Source: a virus. From it: 64,000 bases of DNA. A program made the translations under genes and the position numbers. Below the pieces are notes generated by a model. It was not told the origin of the DNA. It did not search any database and was given only the letters and a program-made list of their open reading frames with translations. Each line of letters opens with the position of its first letter. Position 1 is the first letter of the stretch. Shown here piece after piece: positions 56,515-64,000 of the stretch. The stretch covers positions 62,001 to 126,000 of the IMG/VR virus record IMGVR_UViG_3300024258_001044; one strand, written 5' to 3'.

Positions 56515-58467
56515 ATGGCTAAACTAAGAGGAATCTCTTCAACAGGTGGTGGAGGTGGCGCTGTTGTTGTCGCGCCATCCCCAACGAATGAGGATGTATC
56601 CACAGGCGGTACTCCAAGCGGAAAAACATTCTCTGCTTTCACAGATACCGACAGTCTAATTGACAACTATAATGCTGTAATTTCAAATCTGGTAGGCTCC
56701 TCTGGAGTATCAGGTTCAGGGCTAGGCCCTTATAGCTTCAGTAGCTATTCTGACGGTGACTCGTTTGTATTATTCTTACAAGCAAGGAACTCTTCGAATG
56801 AGGTTTTGGCATCTGCTGCGCATACTGTTAGCGTTGATCCTGCTGATGCAATTGTAAGCTCTGCTGCTCCAACGAATGAAGATGTTAGCTCTGGAGGCTC
56901 ACCATCCTCAAAGACATTCTCTGCATTTACAGACTCAGATAACAGAATAGATAATTATAACGCGATAATATTAAACCTTGTGGGTTCAACGGCAATTGCT
57001 GGTGGCTCCGGATTAGGAGCTTATACTTTCAGCGGACATGCTGATGGCGATTCATTCGCCTTAGTACTGCAAGCAAGGAATACCGGAAATGAAGTATTAT
57101 CTGTATCCGTTCACACTGTTAGCATTGCAGCAGCAAGTGGCGGAGGAGCTTTGGATCCCGATGATGACACGCAGTCAATAAATACTACGAATGTGTCTAA
57201 TGCAACAAGCGGATGGGGTGCTGGCTCAATAGACTTTAGAGGCCCTACAGACTCAAGTGGAGCGACACTTGGAGGTTCAGATGCCGCAAGCTTCTCCCTA
57301 AGCGGAGGATCAGATGGAACTGTTTCGATAGCCGCAGCTACAAATCTCAGCGCAGGTGGTGGTTCTGGCGCTGGAGGAGAGTACGAGTTCACTCTATCTG
57401 TTGATAACGAAGGCGGATTAGGATATACAACGAGCACAGTTCAGGTTGTAATTACTCCTGACACGAGCACGCTGCTCATGATTGTCAGCGATGATGGATA
57501 CGTTTACTATCGTCACGCTGGTGGTTCATGGGAAGTGGATCTTGTTTGGAGTGGGCAAAACCTTCTGGATATTGATATCAGTGAGGACACAGACAATTTC
57601 TTGGTAATGTTGTGCAGATTTGATCAGACTACTAATGCAGACACGCTCCAGTCAACGGATATTGTGACTCCGACGTGGAACGGCAATACAAACATTGGCG
57701 GCACCAGTTACGCTGCACAAACCACTTATGTTGATGATGTAAATGGATATGTGTTGTTTGGCCACAACAACGGCAGAGGCACTTACAAAGCTATTGCTGA
57801 CGTACTAACTGATGGCAACTTCAGCAGCTTCTCTACTATGCGATTCAACAGCGGTGGGGATTGGAGTGGTAACAACTATTCAATACCAGATGATTATATC
57901 TCTTTTGCAAGTGGCCGGATAGTTGTTTGCGGATGGCACTGGAACAGCGGTAACGGACAGCCACATTTGTCTACTTGTGATGGTGCCCCAAGCGGAACTT
58001 GGACCGAACGTGTCCTGGGGGGATGGACGCAGGGTTTCCCACGAAAGATGTGTACGGATGGCACTACGCTGGTTTGCGTTGGTTCGTCTTCAACCTGGGG
58101 AGTCATGGGTTTCTCATCTAATGAGGGCACTACCTGGGATACAACTGTCGCTTATGCTTCTACCAATTTCTATGGTGTAGCGTGCAAGCCTGACGGGAGT
58201 TTATGGGTCGCAGTTGGTGTTAGTGGAGTCATTTACACCACTACCGATCCGACCAGTGTAGCGTGGACCTCACGAACTTCAGGAACATCAGAAACTCTAA
58301 ACCAAGTTCAGTGGGATGCTGGAGCTGGTGAATTTGTAGCAGTAGGTACAAATACTGAATGCATTGCCTCTACAGATGGTATTACCTGGGCGGCGGAAAC
58401 TCTACCTGCCGGATCCTCAGGTGCTTTGCAAAACATTAGGGCGCGGACTACCGCAGCACCAGCATAA
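56515..58467 (+). CDS. adhesin or tail-appendage protein with repeats and beta-propeller-like end (650 aa)
   Basis: Two ~105-residue units repeat (residues ~20-125 and ~125-230), each with PTNEDVS.GG.PS.KTFSAF and SLGPYSF/GLGAYTF, resembling Ig-like modules. Then a Ser/Thr/Gly-rich cadherin-like segment, and residues ~320-650 have repeated Trp/Gly strands (GTTWDTTVAYAS, TSVAWTSRTSG, DGITWAAETLP) as in BNR/propeller proteins. It is probably a surface or fibre protein that binds a host receptor. Confidence 0.72.
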   Translation: MAKLRGISSTGGGGGAVVVAPSPTNEDVSTGGTPSGKTFSAFTDTDSLIDNYNAVISNLVGSSGVSGSGLGPYSFSSYSDGDSFVLFLQARNSSNEVLASAAHTVSVDPADAIVSSAAPTNEDVSSGGSPSSKTFSAFTDSDNRIDNYNAIILNLVGSTAIAGGSGLGAYTFSGHADGDSFALVLQARNTGNEVLSVSVHTVSIAAASGGGALDPDDDTQSINTTNVSNATSGWGAGSIDFRGPTDSSGATLGGSDAASFSLSGGSDGTVSIAAATNLSAGGGSGAGGEYEFTLSVDNEGGLGYTTSTVQVVITPDTSTLLMIVSDDGYVYYRHAGGSWEVDLVWSGQNLLDIDISEDTDNFLVMLCRFDQTTNADTLQSTDIVTPTWNGNTNIGGTSYAAQTTYVDDVNGYVLFGHNNGRGTYKAIADVLTDGNFSSFSTMRFNSGGDWSGNNYSIPDDYISFASGRIVVCGWHWNSGNGQPHLSTCDGAPSGTWTERVLGGWTQGFPRKMCTDGTTLVCVGSSSTWGVMGFSSNEGTTWDTTVAYASTNFYGVACKPDGSLWVAVGVSGVIYTTTDPTSVAWTSRTSGTSETLNQVQWDAGAGEFVAVGTNTECIASTDGITWAAETLPAGSSGALQNIRARTTAAPA

Positions 58468-58473
58468 GGATAG

Positions 58474-58941
58474 ATGATGAATATAGAAAAATTAATCAAA
58501 GATCATAAAAAAGCTCTTCTTGGCGCCGGAAGGCCACCGGACCCCGTCGATCCTCAGAATCCCATAGCAAAGGACTCTATTGTTTTTAAAAAATGGTGCC
58601 TGAGTGCTCCCAAGAAAATAAACCTTCTTGAAAAAGATTTATCTGATTCTGACTTTTCGAATGCTGACCTCAGAATGGCCGGATTGAAAAAGTGTGATCT
58701 GAGTAATTCAGATTTTAGAAAAACAGATTTAAGAGGTGCAGACCTTAGGTGCTGCAATTTGGAAAACGTAAATTTTGCTGGTGCAAAAATTGATGCAACA
58801 ACTCGCCTTTCATGTGCAATTATCGGCAAAGGACTTGCAAATAAAGAAAGTTTAGAGCTGCTTCTTTTGGCTATCGGTGGAGACCCTGAAGAAGAACAAA
58901 CCAAAGCACTTATACTTGCGGCAAAATCAAAACTCAAGTAA
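58474..58941 (+). CDS. pentapeptide-repeat protein (155 aa)
   Basis: From residue ~50 it has at least seven A(D/N)LxX repeats (DLSDSDFSNADLRMAGL, then DLSNSDFRKTDLRGADL), forming a right-handed beta-helix. Some such proteins mimic DNA and inhibit gyrase; others have unknown roles. It follows the adhesin by six bases and shares its transcript, so it may be an accessory or a chaperone. Confidence 0.88.
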   Translation: MMNIEKLIKDHKKALLGAGRPPDPVDPQNPIAKDSIVFKKWCLSAPKKINLLEKDLSDSDFSNADLRMAGLKKCDLSNSDFRKTDLRGADLRCCNLENVNFAGAKIDATTRLSCAIIGKGLANKESLELLLLAIGGDPEEEQTKALILAAKSKLK

Positions 58942-58947
58942 CAAAAA

Positions 58948-58972
58948 AGGCCCCGAAAGGGGCCTTTTCATT
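58948..58972. terminator. bidirectional intrinsic terminator
   Basis: AAGGCCCC-GAAA-GGGGCCTT flanked by A and T runs separates the convergent pentapeptide and tubulin-like genes. Confidence 0.85.
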
Positions 58973-58978
58973 TGAAGA

Positions 58979-60421
58979 TTATCTCTTTCTTCTTCGGTCA
59001 ATCAAAGAACGCCTTGTGCCACCTTGTAGCTTACCAAAGCCAGACTTCTTGCCTCGAATCTTTCTGTGAATCTCATCCTTAACGGAAGATACCTTGTTCT
59101 CTTCAAGGTCAAGAGTCATTGCGGAAGCTCTCTTTCCTTCCTTAGCTGCCGCAGCAGCAGTCGCGTCCTTGCTTTCCTTCTTAAGATTCTCGATTCTATC
59201 CTGAGGAAGACCAAGTCCTGCAAACCAAGTATATACCCTTACATTCTCAACACCCTCCTGCGCATAAACGCCTCGATAGATGTTGGCATCCTCAGTCTGC
59301 TCAGAGATAACGTGGAACGCATAATCAATGTTGATTGCCGGAAGGTTCTCTAATGCTTCCTCAGAACCTACGATGATAACGCCACCGGTTCTGGTCTGTG
59401 CAAGATCGAATCCTTCTGCGAGCATGTTGCTATTAAGAGAGTCCATCATTGCTTCTGCAATGCCAACCTCATCCATGTAATCTTCAACTTCAACCATTCC
59501 ATACACCGAGCAGTCACCGCAAGAAATTACCTTACCAAAGTCGGACGGGTCCATAGAGGTGTACTTGGATGCCTGAGAAGTAAGGCTGTTGAACAAGTGG
59601 ATAGGCTCAACGATTGCGTTGTTAGCCGTGCTCCAGAACTGAGACTGACCAAGCCCGCCATAGATCTGCTCGATACGTGCGTTATCTGCTACGACCAAAC
59701 AAGACACCTTATCGTCTGCTGTCATTCTTGCAAGCTTTGCAAGAGTCTCAATGGAGTTCTTCTTAGACTGAGCATCTTCAGTCGCTTTTGGAAGCACGAA
59801 GATAAGCCCAAGAGGCATGCCGGTCGAATAGCAAAGCTCAACCATTGTATCAACGGAGCTTGAGCCAGTACCTCCTCCACCAGACATTGCAAGGAAAAGC
59901 ATGTCATTTCCTTCTGCAATCCTATCAATGAACTGAGCACATACCTCTGTGTTATCAGAGAAGATTTCTCGGCCGAGATCGAGGTCCTTACCTGTACCAC
60001 CAAGGCTTCCCTCAAGCAATAGCTTCTGGGTTGGAAGCACGTCAACGAACCTAAGATCCTGTGCGGATGTATTGATGACGCCTACGTCATACCCTAACTT
60101 GTGAAACTGCTCAGCAAGACGGGAACCAGCCTGTCCAACTCCTACAACTCCAATATTAATGCTAACCTCTTGCTCTTCAACTAATTCAGGCACAGGTTCC
60201 TCCTTTTTTACTTTTGTTTTCTTCGCCTTAAGCCTCGCCAGAATGTCCGGATCGAGCTTACGCTCCGGCTCTGGTGCCACCTCAGCCGGTGTTTCGGCCG
60301 GTGTTTCGGCCGGTGTTTCGAATGCGTCCATAAGTGCTGCGTTTTCATTTGCGACATCTTGTTCGGACTTTGGTTTTACTGCTGCGTCTTTTTCACTTAC
60401 GCTTACTTTGTATTTAGCCAT
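58979..60421 (-). CDS. FtsZ/CetZ-like tubulin-family GTPase (480 aa)
   Basis: The start at 60421 (MAKYKVSVSEKDAAVKPKSE) has a GAGGA site and overlaps the upstream gene. After an acidic, repetitive N-terminus (PAETPAETPAE) comes the GTPase: GVVGVGQAGSRLAEQF (with GQAG as in CetZ/tubulin), SGGGGTGSSSVDTM tubulin signature (~205), and a domain with N-terminal Asp contacts. The tail is Lys-rich. It could form filaments that move DNA or virions, as in phages with PhuZ-like tubulins; polymer formation is inferred. Confidence 0.88.
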   Translation of the reverse strand: MAKYKVSVSEKDAAVKPKSEQDVANENAALMDAFETPAETPAETPAEVAPEPERKLDPDILARLKAKKTKVKKEEPVPELVEEQEVSINIGVVGVGQAGSRLAEQFHKLGYDVGVINTSAQDLRFVDVLPTQKLLLEGSLGGTGKDLDLGREIFSDNTEVCAQFIDRIAEGNDMLFLAMSGGGGTGSSSVDTMVELCYSTGMPLGLIFVLPKATEDAQSKKNSIETLAKLARMTADDKVSCLVVADNARIEQIYGGLGQSQFWSTANNAIVEPIHLFNSLTSQASKYTSMDPSDFGKVISCGDCSVYGMVEVEDYMDEVGIAEAMMDSLNSNMLAEGFDLAQTRTGGVIIVGSEEALENLPAINIDYAFHVISEQTEDANIYRGVYAQEGVENVRVYTWFAGLGLPQDRIENLKKESKDATAAAAAKEGKRASAMTLDLEENKVSSVKDEIHRKIRGKKSGFGKLQGGTRRSLIDRRRKR

Positions 60422-61412
60422 TGATGATATCCTCATACGCTTGTTTGATTTGATTATATATTTCGTCTTCGTTAACAAAGGCCAATGGGATAAATCCCCT
60501 GTCCCTTTTTAGCTTATCTACTCTGCATAGGTAGTCTGCTTCAACTTCGTTCATCGGTGCAGCATCTGTGGTAATGATTTTGCAACCGCAAGCTTGGGCC
60601 TCATATAAACTCAAACCCAGCCCCTCCTTTTGAGAAGGTGCCAATACGACATCAGCTTCTCTATATATTTTACCGATTTCGTTCCTATTAAGTACCCTAT
60701 CTATATGTAAAATATTAGTATGGTTATCAATAGCAATACGCTCTGTTGAGCCAGTGAATATAAGCTTTGCCTTGGGATTATTTACCCTAAGAAACCTGTT
60801 AAAAGCAGCCACAACCAAGTCCGTATTCTTTGTGCTATGGTCTGGATTCAGACTTCCTGCATGATAGAATGTGACTATATCGTTCTGCTTGGATTCCGGC
60901 GGATAAAAAATGCTCCGGTCTACAAGGTCAAAGTTTACCCGTTTGGCTTTGGGCATGTCAAATACCTGCTTAGTTAAATCAGTTAGGCACCAAATCTCAT
61001 CGAACACATCGTAAGACCCGTTCTTGACATATGAAGGAGTTACCCATTCAACCATCGGAACATCAATCATCTTAACCTTGTCTCGTGCTTTAATCTTTGC
61101 CACCCATTGCCCTTTCTCCATAAGAGTCTCAAAAGAAATGACTGTATCAATCTTATATTTAATGATTGCGTTGTGCATCAGGTAGCTAACAGGACGCTTT
61201 GCCGTGAATGGCAGGATGATATCGCGCTTAAACTCATCTGGGTTCTTCTGGCTGGGATAAACTCTCCTATAGACTCTTCCATCCAAAATATACTTAGCCT
61301 TAGGAGCGTAGACTACAACGTGCCCTTCGGACAGTAGCTTATCTCCAAGATTTTTAGACAAATAGAAAAGTCCGGATTCGTAGCAGTAGGTCTTGATAAG
61401 GTATCGTCTCAT
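60414..61412 (-). CDS. glycosyltransferase (GT4/GT-B-like)
   Basis: The C-terminal half carries the GT-B donor-binding pattern: VVLAPSQKEGLGLSLYEAQA and CGCKIITTDAAPMNEV. It transfers a sugar from a nucleotide donor. The 332-aa protein overlaps the GT2 gene upstream and the tubulin gene downstream. The acceptor could be phage DNA, a virion protein or host envelope. Confidence 0.88.
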   Translation of the reverse strand: MRRYLIKTYCYESGLFYLSKNLGDKLLSEGHVVVYAPKAKYILDGRVYRRVYPSQKNPDEFKRDIILPFTAKRPVSYLMHNAIIKYKIDTVISFETLMEKGQWVAKIKARDKVKMIDVPMVEWVTPSYVKNGSYDVFDEIWCLTDLTKQVFDMPKAKRVNFDLVDRSIFYPPESKQNDIVTFYHAGSLNPDHSTKNTDLVVAAFNRFLRVNNPKAKLIFTGSTERIAIDNHTNILHIDRVLNRNEIGKIYREADVVLAPSQKEGLGLSLYEAQACGCKIITTDAAPMNEVEADYLCRVDKLKRDRGFIPLAFVNEDEIYNQIKQAYEDIING

Positions 61413-62071
61413 TTAAAATCCTTTATGTTGAAAACCTTGTCGCCTATATCTTTTCTCACAGATAGAGATTCTGCTCCGTCATTTCTCCTGTAGGTATAGA
61501 GTTCTTTGTTGATGAATTTGACAGGATATTTTCTTGCAATTCTTAACCACAGTTCGTAGTCCTCCCCTACCCAATACTTCTCATTAAACATTCCTACGTC
61601 ATCAAGCACATCTCTGCGTACAGTTACCGAACCTGAGGCGACATAGTTAATCTTCTTTAAAGTCTCAAAGGTGATCCTTGGTGCGGTCCGATAGAACAAA
61701 CGACCGGACAATTTGTTATTTATCATCCATCTGTAGTTGCCACAGGTCATTCCAATGTCGGGACTCTTTTCGAATTCTTTGACGGAAAGCTCAAGCTTCT
61801 TGGGCAGCCAAAAGTCATCGGCGTCAAGAAAGCTAATTAGCTGCCCTGTAGATTTTTTTATTCCAGCATTTCTCGCAGCAGAAGGGCCCATATTCTCATC
61901 AAGCTTGACCAGTTTCATATCTCTACCAAAAGTATAGTCGATCTTCGTTGAGCCATCGTCAATCAGAATAATCTCATGAGCCTTAAGAGTTTGGCTTCTT
62001 ACTGAACGAATTGCTTTATGAAGCTGATTAGGACTCGGATCTTTAAATGGAATGATTACGCTAACTTGCAT
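61409..62071 (-). CDS. family 2 glycosyltransferase
   Basis: Canonical GT2 features: VSVIIPFKDPSPN, LIDDGST, and FLDADDFWLPKKLE (DxD). 220 aa, a single GT-A domain. It overlaps both neighbours by a few bases, forming a three-gene sugar operon. Confidence 0.93.
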   Translation of the reverse strand: MQVSVIIPFKDPSPNQLHKAIRSVRSQTLKAHEIILIDDGSTKIDYTFGRDMKLVKLDENMGPSAARNAGIKKSTGQLISFLDADDFWLPKKLELSVKEFEKSPDIGMTCGNYRWMINNKLSGRLFYRTAPRITFETLKKINYVASGSVTVRRDVLDDVGMFNEKYWVGEDYELWLRIARKYPVKFINKELYTYRRNDGAESLSVRKDIGDKVFNIKDFK

Positions 62072-63017
62072 TTATAACTCCATACATAATTATGTTATAT
62101 TCCTGTACAATTTCCACATCGGAGAATGCCTTGTGTGCGAGCCGACTTGCTCCATAAGATAACTTTTTATGCAGAACATCATCTGACATAATCTCATCAA
62201 TAGCCTGCACATAGTCCTCAATGGTTCTATTAGTTATGATGCCTGTTGTATAATTGATTCCAGGCATATATATCTTTGGATGAACAACAGATGGGACTCC
62301 AGCCATATGTTGTTCCCACAGAGCAAGACCCATCGTTTCACTTAGTGAAGTGCATATGAAGAGCTTAGCTTTTTTGGCCTTTTCAATGTGAGCCTCATAA
62401 ACATAAGGCTTTGGATGCCCCATAAACTCAAACTTATATTTTCCCTTTAACCTTTTAGCTATCTCAATTCCGAACTTCACATCTTTAACATACTGCTTTC
62501 CGTTACCTTTCCATAGTATGAATTCTTCCCTTTCTTCATCCAGAACTGGTTTCCATAATTCAGCATCTGGACCCACAACGAACTTTTCTATTTTATTCAA
62601 AGGGATGCCATGCTCTTTTGCAACTTTGTATTTCAGTCTATAATTAGGTACCAAGATTTTATCATATTTGGTTCTGGATAAGTACTCTTGCTCATTTTTA
62701 AAATCAACAGTGTCTATAAGGTTGGGGCCGATAAGCACCGCTTTATTCTTTTTCTTTGCGTATGCACAAAGAGATGAAAAACTCTTATTGAGTCCGCTCC
62801 AATGATGGACGATGTCTGACCTATCAATTGCTTTCTTAACTCTATTTATAGATGATACCCCTGCAACTCCTTCGTAAGGAGAGTCTAAAACAGAAAAGAC
62901 ATTAACTGTGTAAGCTGAGTCTCTAAGGTAGGTTACTAAATTATGTAAACACATGCCGGGACCGTTTACGTATCGTCCCGCTGTGCCGTAATTAAATGTC
63001 AAAAATGTAACTTCCAT
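62061..63017 (-). CDS. glycosyltransferase (GT4-like)
   Basis: Start MEVTFLTFNYGTAGRYVNG is a GT-B opening. The donor site is visible in LFICTSLSETMGLALWEQ and GVPSVVHPKIYMPG. 318 aa. First of three glycosyltransferases, so the phage probably glycosylates its DNA or virion. Confidence 0.88.
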   Translation of the reverse strand: MEVTFLTFNYGTAGRYVNGPGMCLHNLVTYLRDSAYTVNVFSVLDSPYEGVAGVSSINRVKKAIDRSDIVHHWSGLNKSFSSLCAYAKKKNKAVLIGPNLIDTVDFKNEQEYLSRTKYDKILVPNYRLKYKVAKEHGIPLNKIEKFVVGPDAELWKPVLDEEREEFILWKGNGKQYVKDVKFGIEIAKRLKGKYKFEFMGHPKPYVYEAHIEKAKKAKLFICTSLSETMGLALWEQHMAGVPSVVHPKIYMPGINYTTGIITNRTIEDYVQAIDEIMSDDVLHKKLSYGASRLAHKAFSDVEIVQEYNIIMYGVINAS

Positions 63018-63035
63018 CTGCCTTCCATTATCAGG

Positions 63036-63851
63036 TTATTTGACCCTCTTCCATGCTACGCTTACTGATGGTAGATAACGAGAACCGGATCGTCTTCCTC
63101 GATAATCGTCAATTACGTCTACCCTTCCATTGGTGGTAGCAAAATATGGCATACCAATCCATACCTCTTCAATTAAGGATGCATCTACGGGGCCACGAAC
63201 TCCAACCTCATGTTCACCCACTCCTGCGACGGGCTCACCTTCTTGCCTTGGTACACCAATGACGTAGGCTGGTTTATCCGGCGTTGCCTTGTATTCGGAT
63301 GGTGCAAACCCATGAGCATAATGAGCTGCTGAGTCTGGCTCCGTTGAAAAATAAGTCAATCCTATCTGCTCATCGCCAAGGTTATAATCGCCAAGAGATT
63401 CTATCCTGCCTGTCTCCTGAATGAACATCCATTCCTCATAAGACATGCCCCTATACATTAATGGTCCTTCTTCGGGCAGCTTCTCGATCCAACCGTCCTT
63501 AAGCCTTGTCCTTGAAGTTATACCAAATTCGTCTTCCTCTTCGTATACCTCGGACATATCAGAGTTGTATCGAAAAGAGCGCCTCGGGATCATCTCGCCT
63601 GAGTCCGGATGTCTCATGTATTGAAACTGCTCAGGCCAACCAGAGACACCTGATGGAGAAACCCTATAAGATTCTATATCGTCATCATCTTCTCGGGTTA
63701 TCTCATATCTACCAGAATCCCTTAATCTTTTCATCTCAGGGGAGATCGTGAAGATGTCATCTTCTTCGCTAAGCTTTAAAATCTGCTCAGCTTCTTTCTT
63801 GAAACCTATCTTCTTCAATGCTTTGTACAGGCTCGCTATTCGTTTGTCCAT
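63036..63851 (-). CDS. ADP-ribosyltransferase-like protein with N-terminal tag
   Basis: The start at 63851 (MDKRIASLYKALKKIGFKK) behind GAGGG has the shared helical tag (residues ~1-30). The C-terminal half has LMYRGMSYEEWMFIQETG, LTYFSTEPDSAAHYAHGF and IEEVWIGMPYF, matching the R, STS and E elements of ADP-ribosyltransferases, though the fit is not complete. If active it would modify host proteins early. The tag suggests it may be delivered with the virion. Confidence 0.65.
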   Translation of the reverse strand: MDKRIASLYKALKKIGFKKEAEQILKLSEEDDIFTISPEMKRLRDSGRYEITREDDDDIESYRVSPSGVSGWPEQFQYMRHPDSGEMIPRRSFRYNSDMSEVYEEEDEFGITSRTRLKDGWIEKLPEEGPLMYRGMSYEEWMFIQETGRIESLGDYNLGDEQIGLTYFSTEPDSAAHYAHGFAPSEYKATPDKPAYVIGVPRQEGEPVAGVGEHEVGVRGPVDASLIEEVWIGMPYFATTNGRVDVIDDYRGRRSGSRYLPSVSVAWKRVK

Positions 63852-64000
63852 CAGAGACCCTCTTGAATTCATCTTGAATTAAGGCCGCCAACACAAAGGC
63901 GTGCCCCATAGGTCTACTCGGATTATTAATAACATCTTTCAGTGTCATATCCAGGGCAAGATGGTTGTAACCATCATAATCCCATAAGGTAATCTGTCTT
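63787..64000 (-). CDS. hypothetical protein, partial (runs off right edge)
   Basis: A frame stays open from the right edge (codons from 63999) to a TGA at 63787. The visible 70 residues include DVINNPSRPMGHAFVLAALI and an acidic end, and overlap the start of the ADP-ribosyltransferase-like gene by about 65 bases. The overlap is long, so confidence is modest. Confidence 0.5.
   Translation of the reverse strand, partial: RQITLWDYDGYNHLALDMTLKDVINNPSRPMGHAFVLAALIQDEFKRVSDGQTNSEPVQSIEEDRFQERS

Noticed and set aside
1-64000. CRISPR array, insertion sequence, integrase or attachment site
   Set aside because: No regularly spaced 25-40-base repeats with unique spacers, transposase or integrase were found; the module boxes are regulatory repeats between genes.

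Overview
The window looks like part of a large ('jumbo') genome of a tailed dsDNA phage. No capsid, portal or terminase gene lies here. The viral evidence is dense, overlapping gene packing plus phage-type genes: two tail-fibre-like proteins with a shared N-terminus, a LysM-GH24 lysozyme, dUTPase, a DnaB-like helicase with a DnaC-like loader, a UvsW-like helicase, a methyltransferase, PhoH, topoisomerase I and a split B12-type ribonucleotide reductase. The host cannot be named. Motifs resembling -24/-12 (sigma-54) promoters and a lipoprotein signal hint at a Gram-negative host.

Region 1 (1-13,450) is GC-rich and entirely on the minus strand. It is built from 16 short modules, each headed by the same promoter-like block (TATAAC...GAGTTAC as read on the plus strand). 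Each carries one to four small genes, or a structured RNA, and nearly all end in a GC hairpin followed by GGGGAGAAAA. Two modules encode no protein: a ~690-nt structured RNA with a perfect intrinsic terminator, and a ~360-nt structured RNA. A third ends in a 91-nt tRNA-like cloverleaf. Several spacers also hold a 37-bp palindrome of two facing TGGCAC-N5-TTGCA elements. Most proteins are unrecognised; exceptions are a stand-alone GGQ release-factor-like protein and a ParB-like domain. Two genes here seem to be frameshifted.

Region 2 (13,450-16,720) is an AT-rich spacer with direct repeats and two plus-strand TGGCACG-N4-TTGC sites. A T/G-rich plus-strand operon of four unknown genes follows.

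Region 3 (16,720-64,000) is AT-rich and mostly minus-strand. In order it holds: a superoxide dismutase, a kinase-like protein and two others sharing an N-terminal helical tag; a YkuK-like RNase H fold protein; a cluster of radical SAM, A-type Fe-S carrier, Nudix, HAD and NifU-like proteins; topoisomerase I; fibres and dUTPase; a plus-strand serine protease and VWA lipoprotein; lysozyme; PhoH; NrdJ/NrdJb; a stress-type cluster PrkA-YeaH-SpoVR joined to a predicted diadenylate cyclase; replication and modification genes; a fatty-acid-hydroxylase-like protein; a plus-strand beta-propeller-like adhesin; an FtsZ/CetZ-like tubulin; three glycosyltransferases; and an ADP-ribosyltransferase-like protein. 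NrdJ and SpoVR each contain a LAGLIDADG-type intein.

The most interesting systems are the repeated-module regulon of region 1 with its RNAs, and the PrkA/YeaH/SpoVR/c-di-AMP synthase operon, which looks like a captured bacterial stress or starvation pathway.
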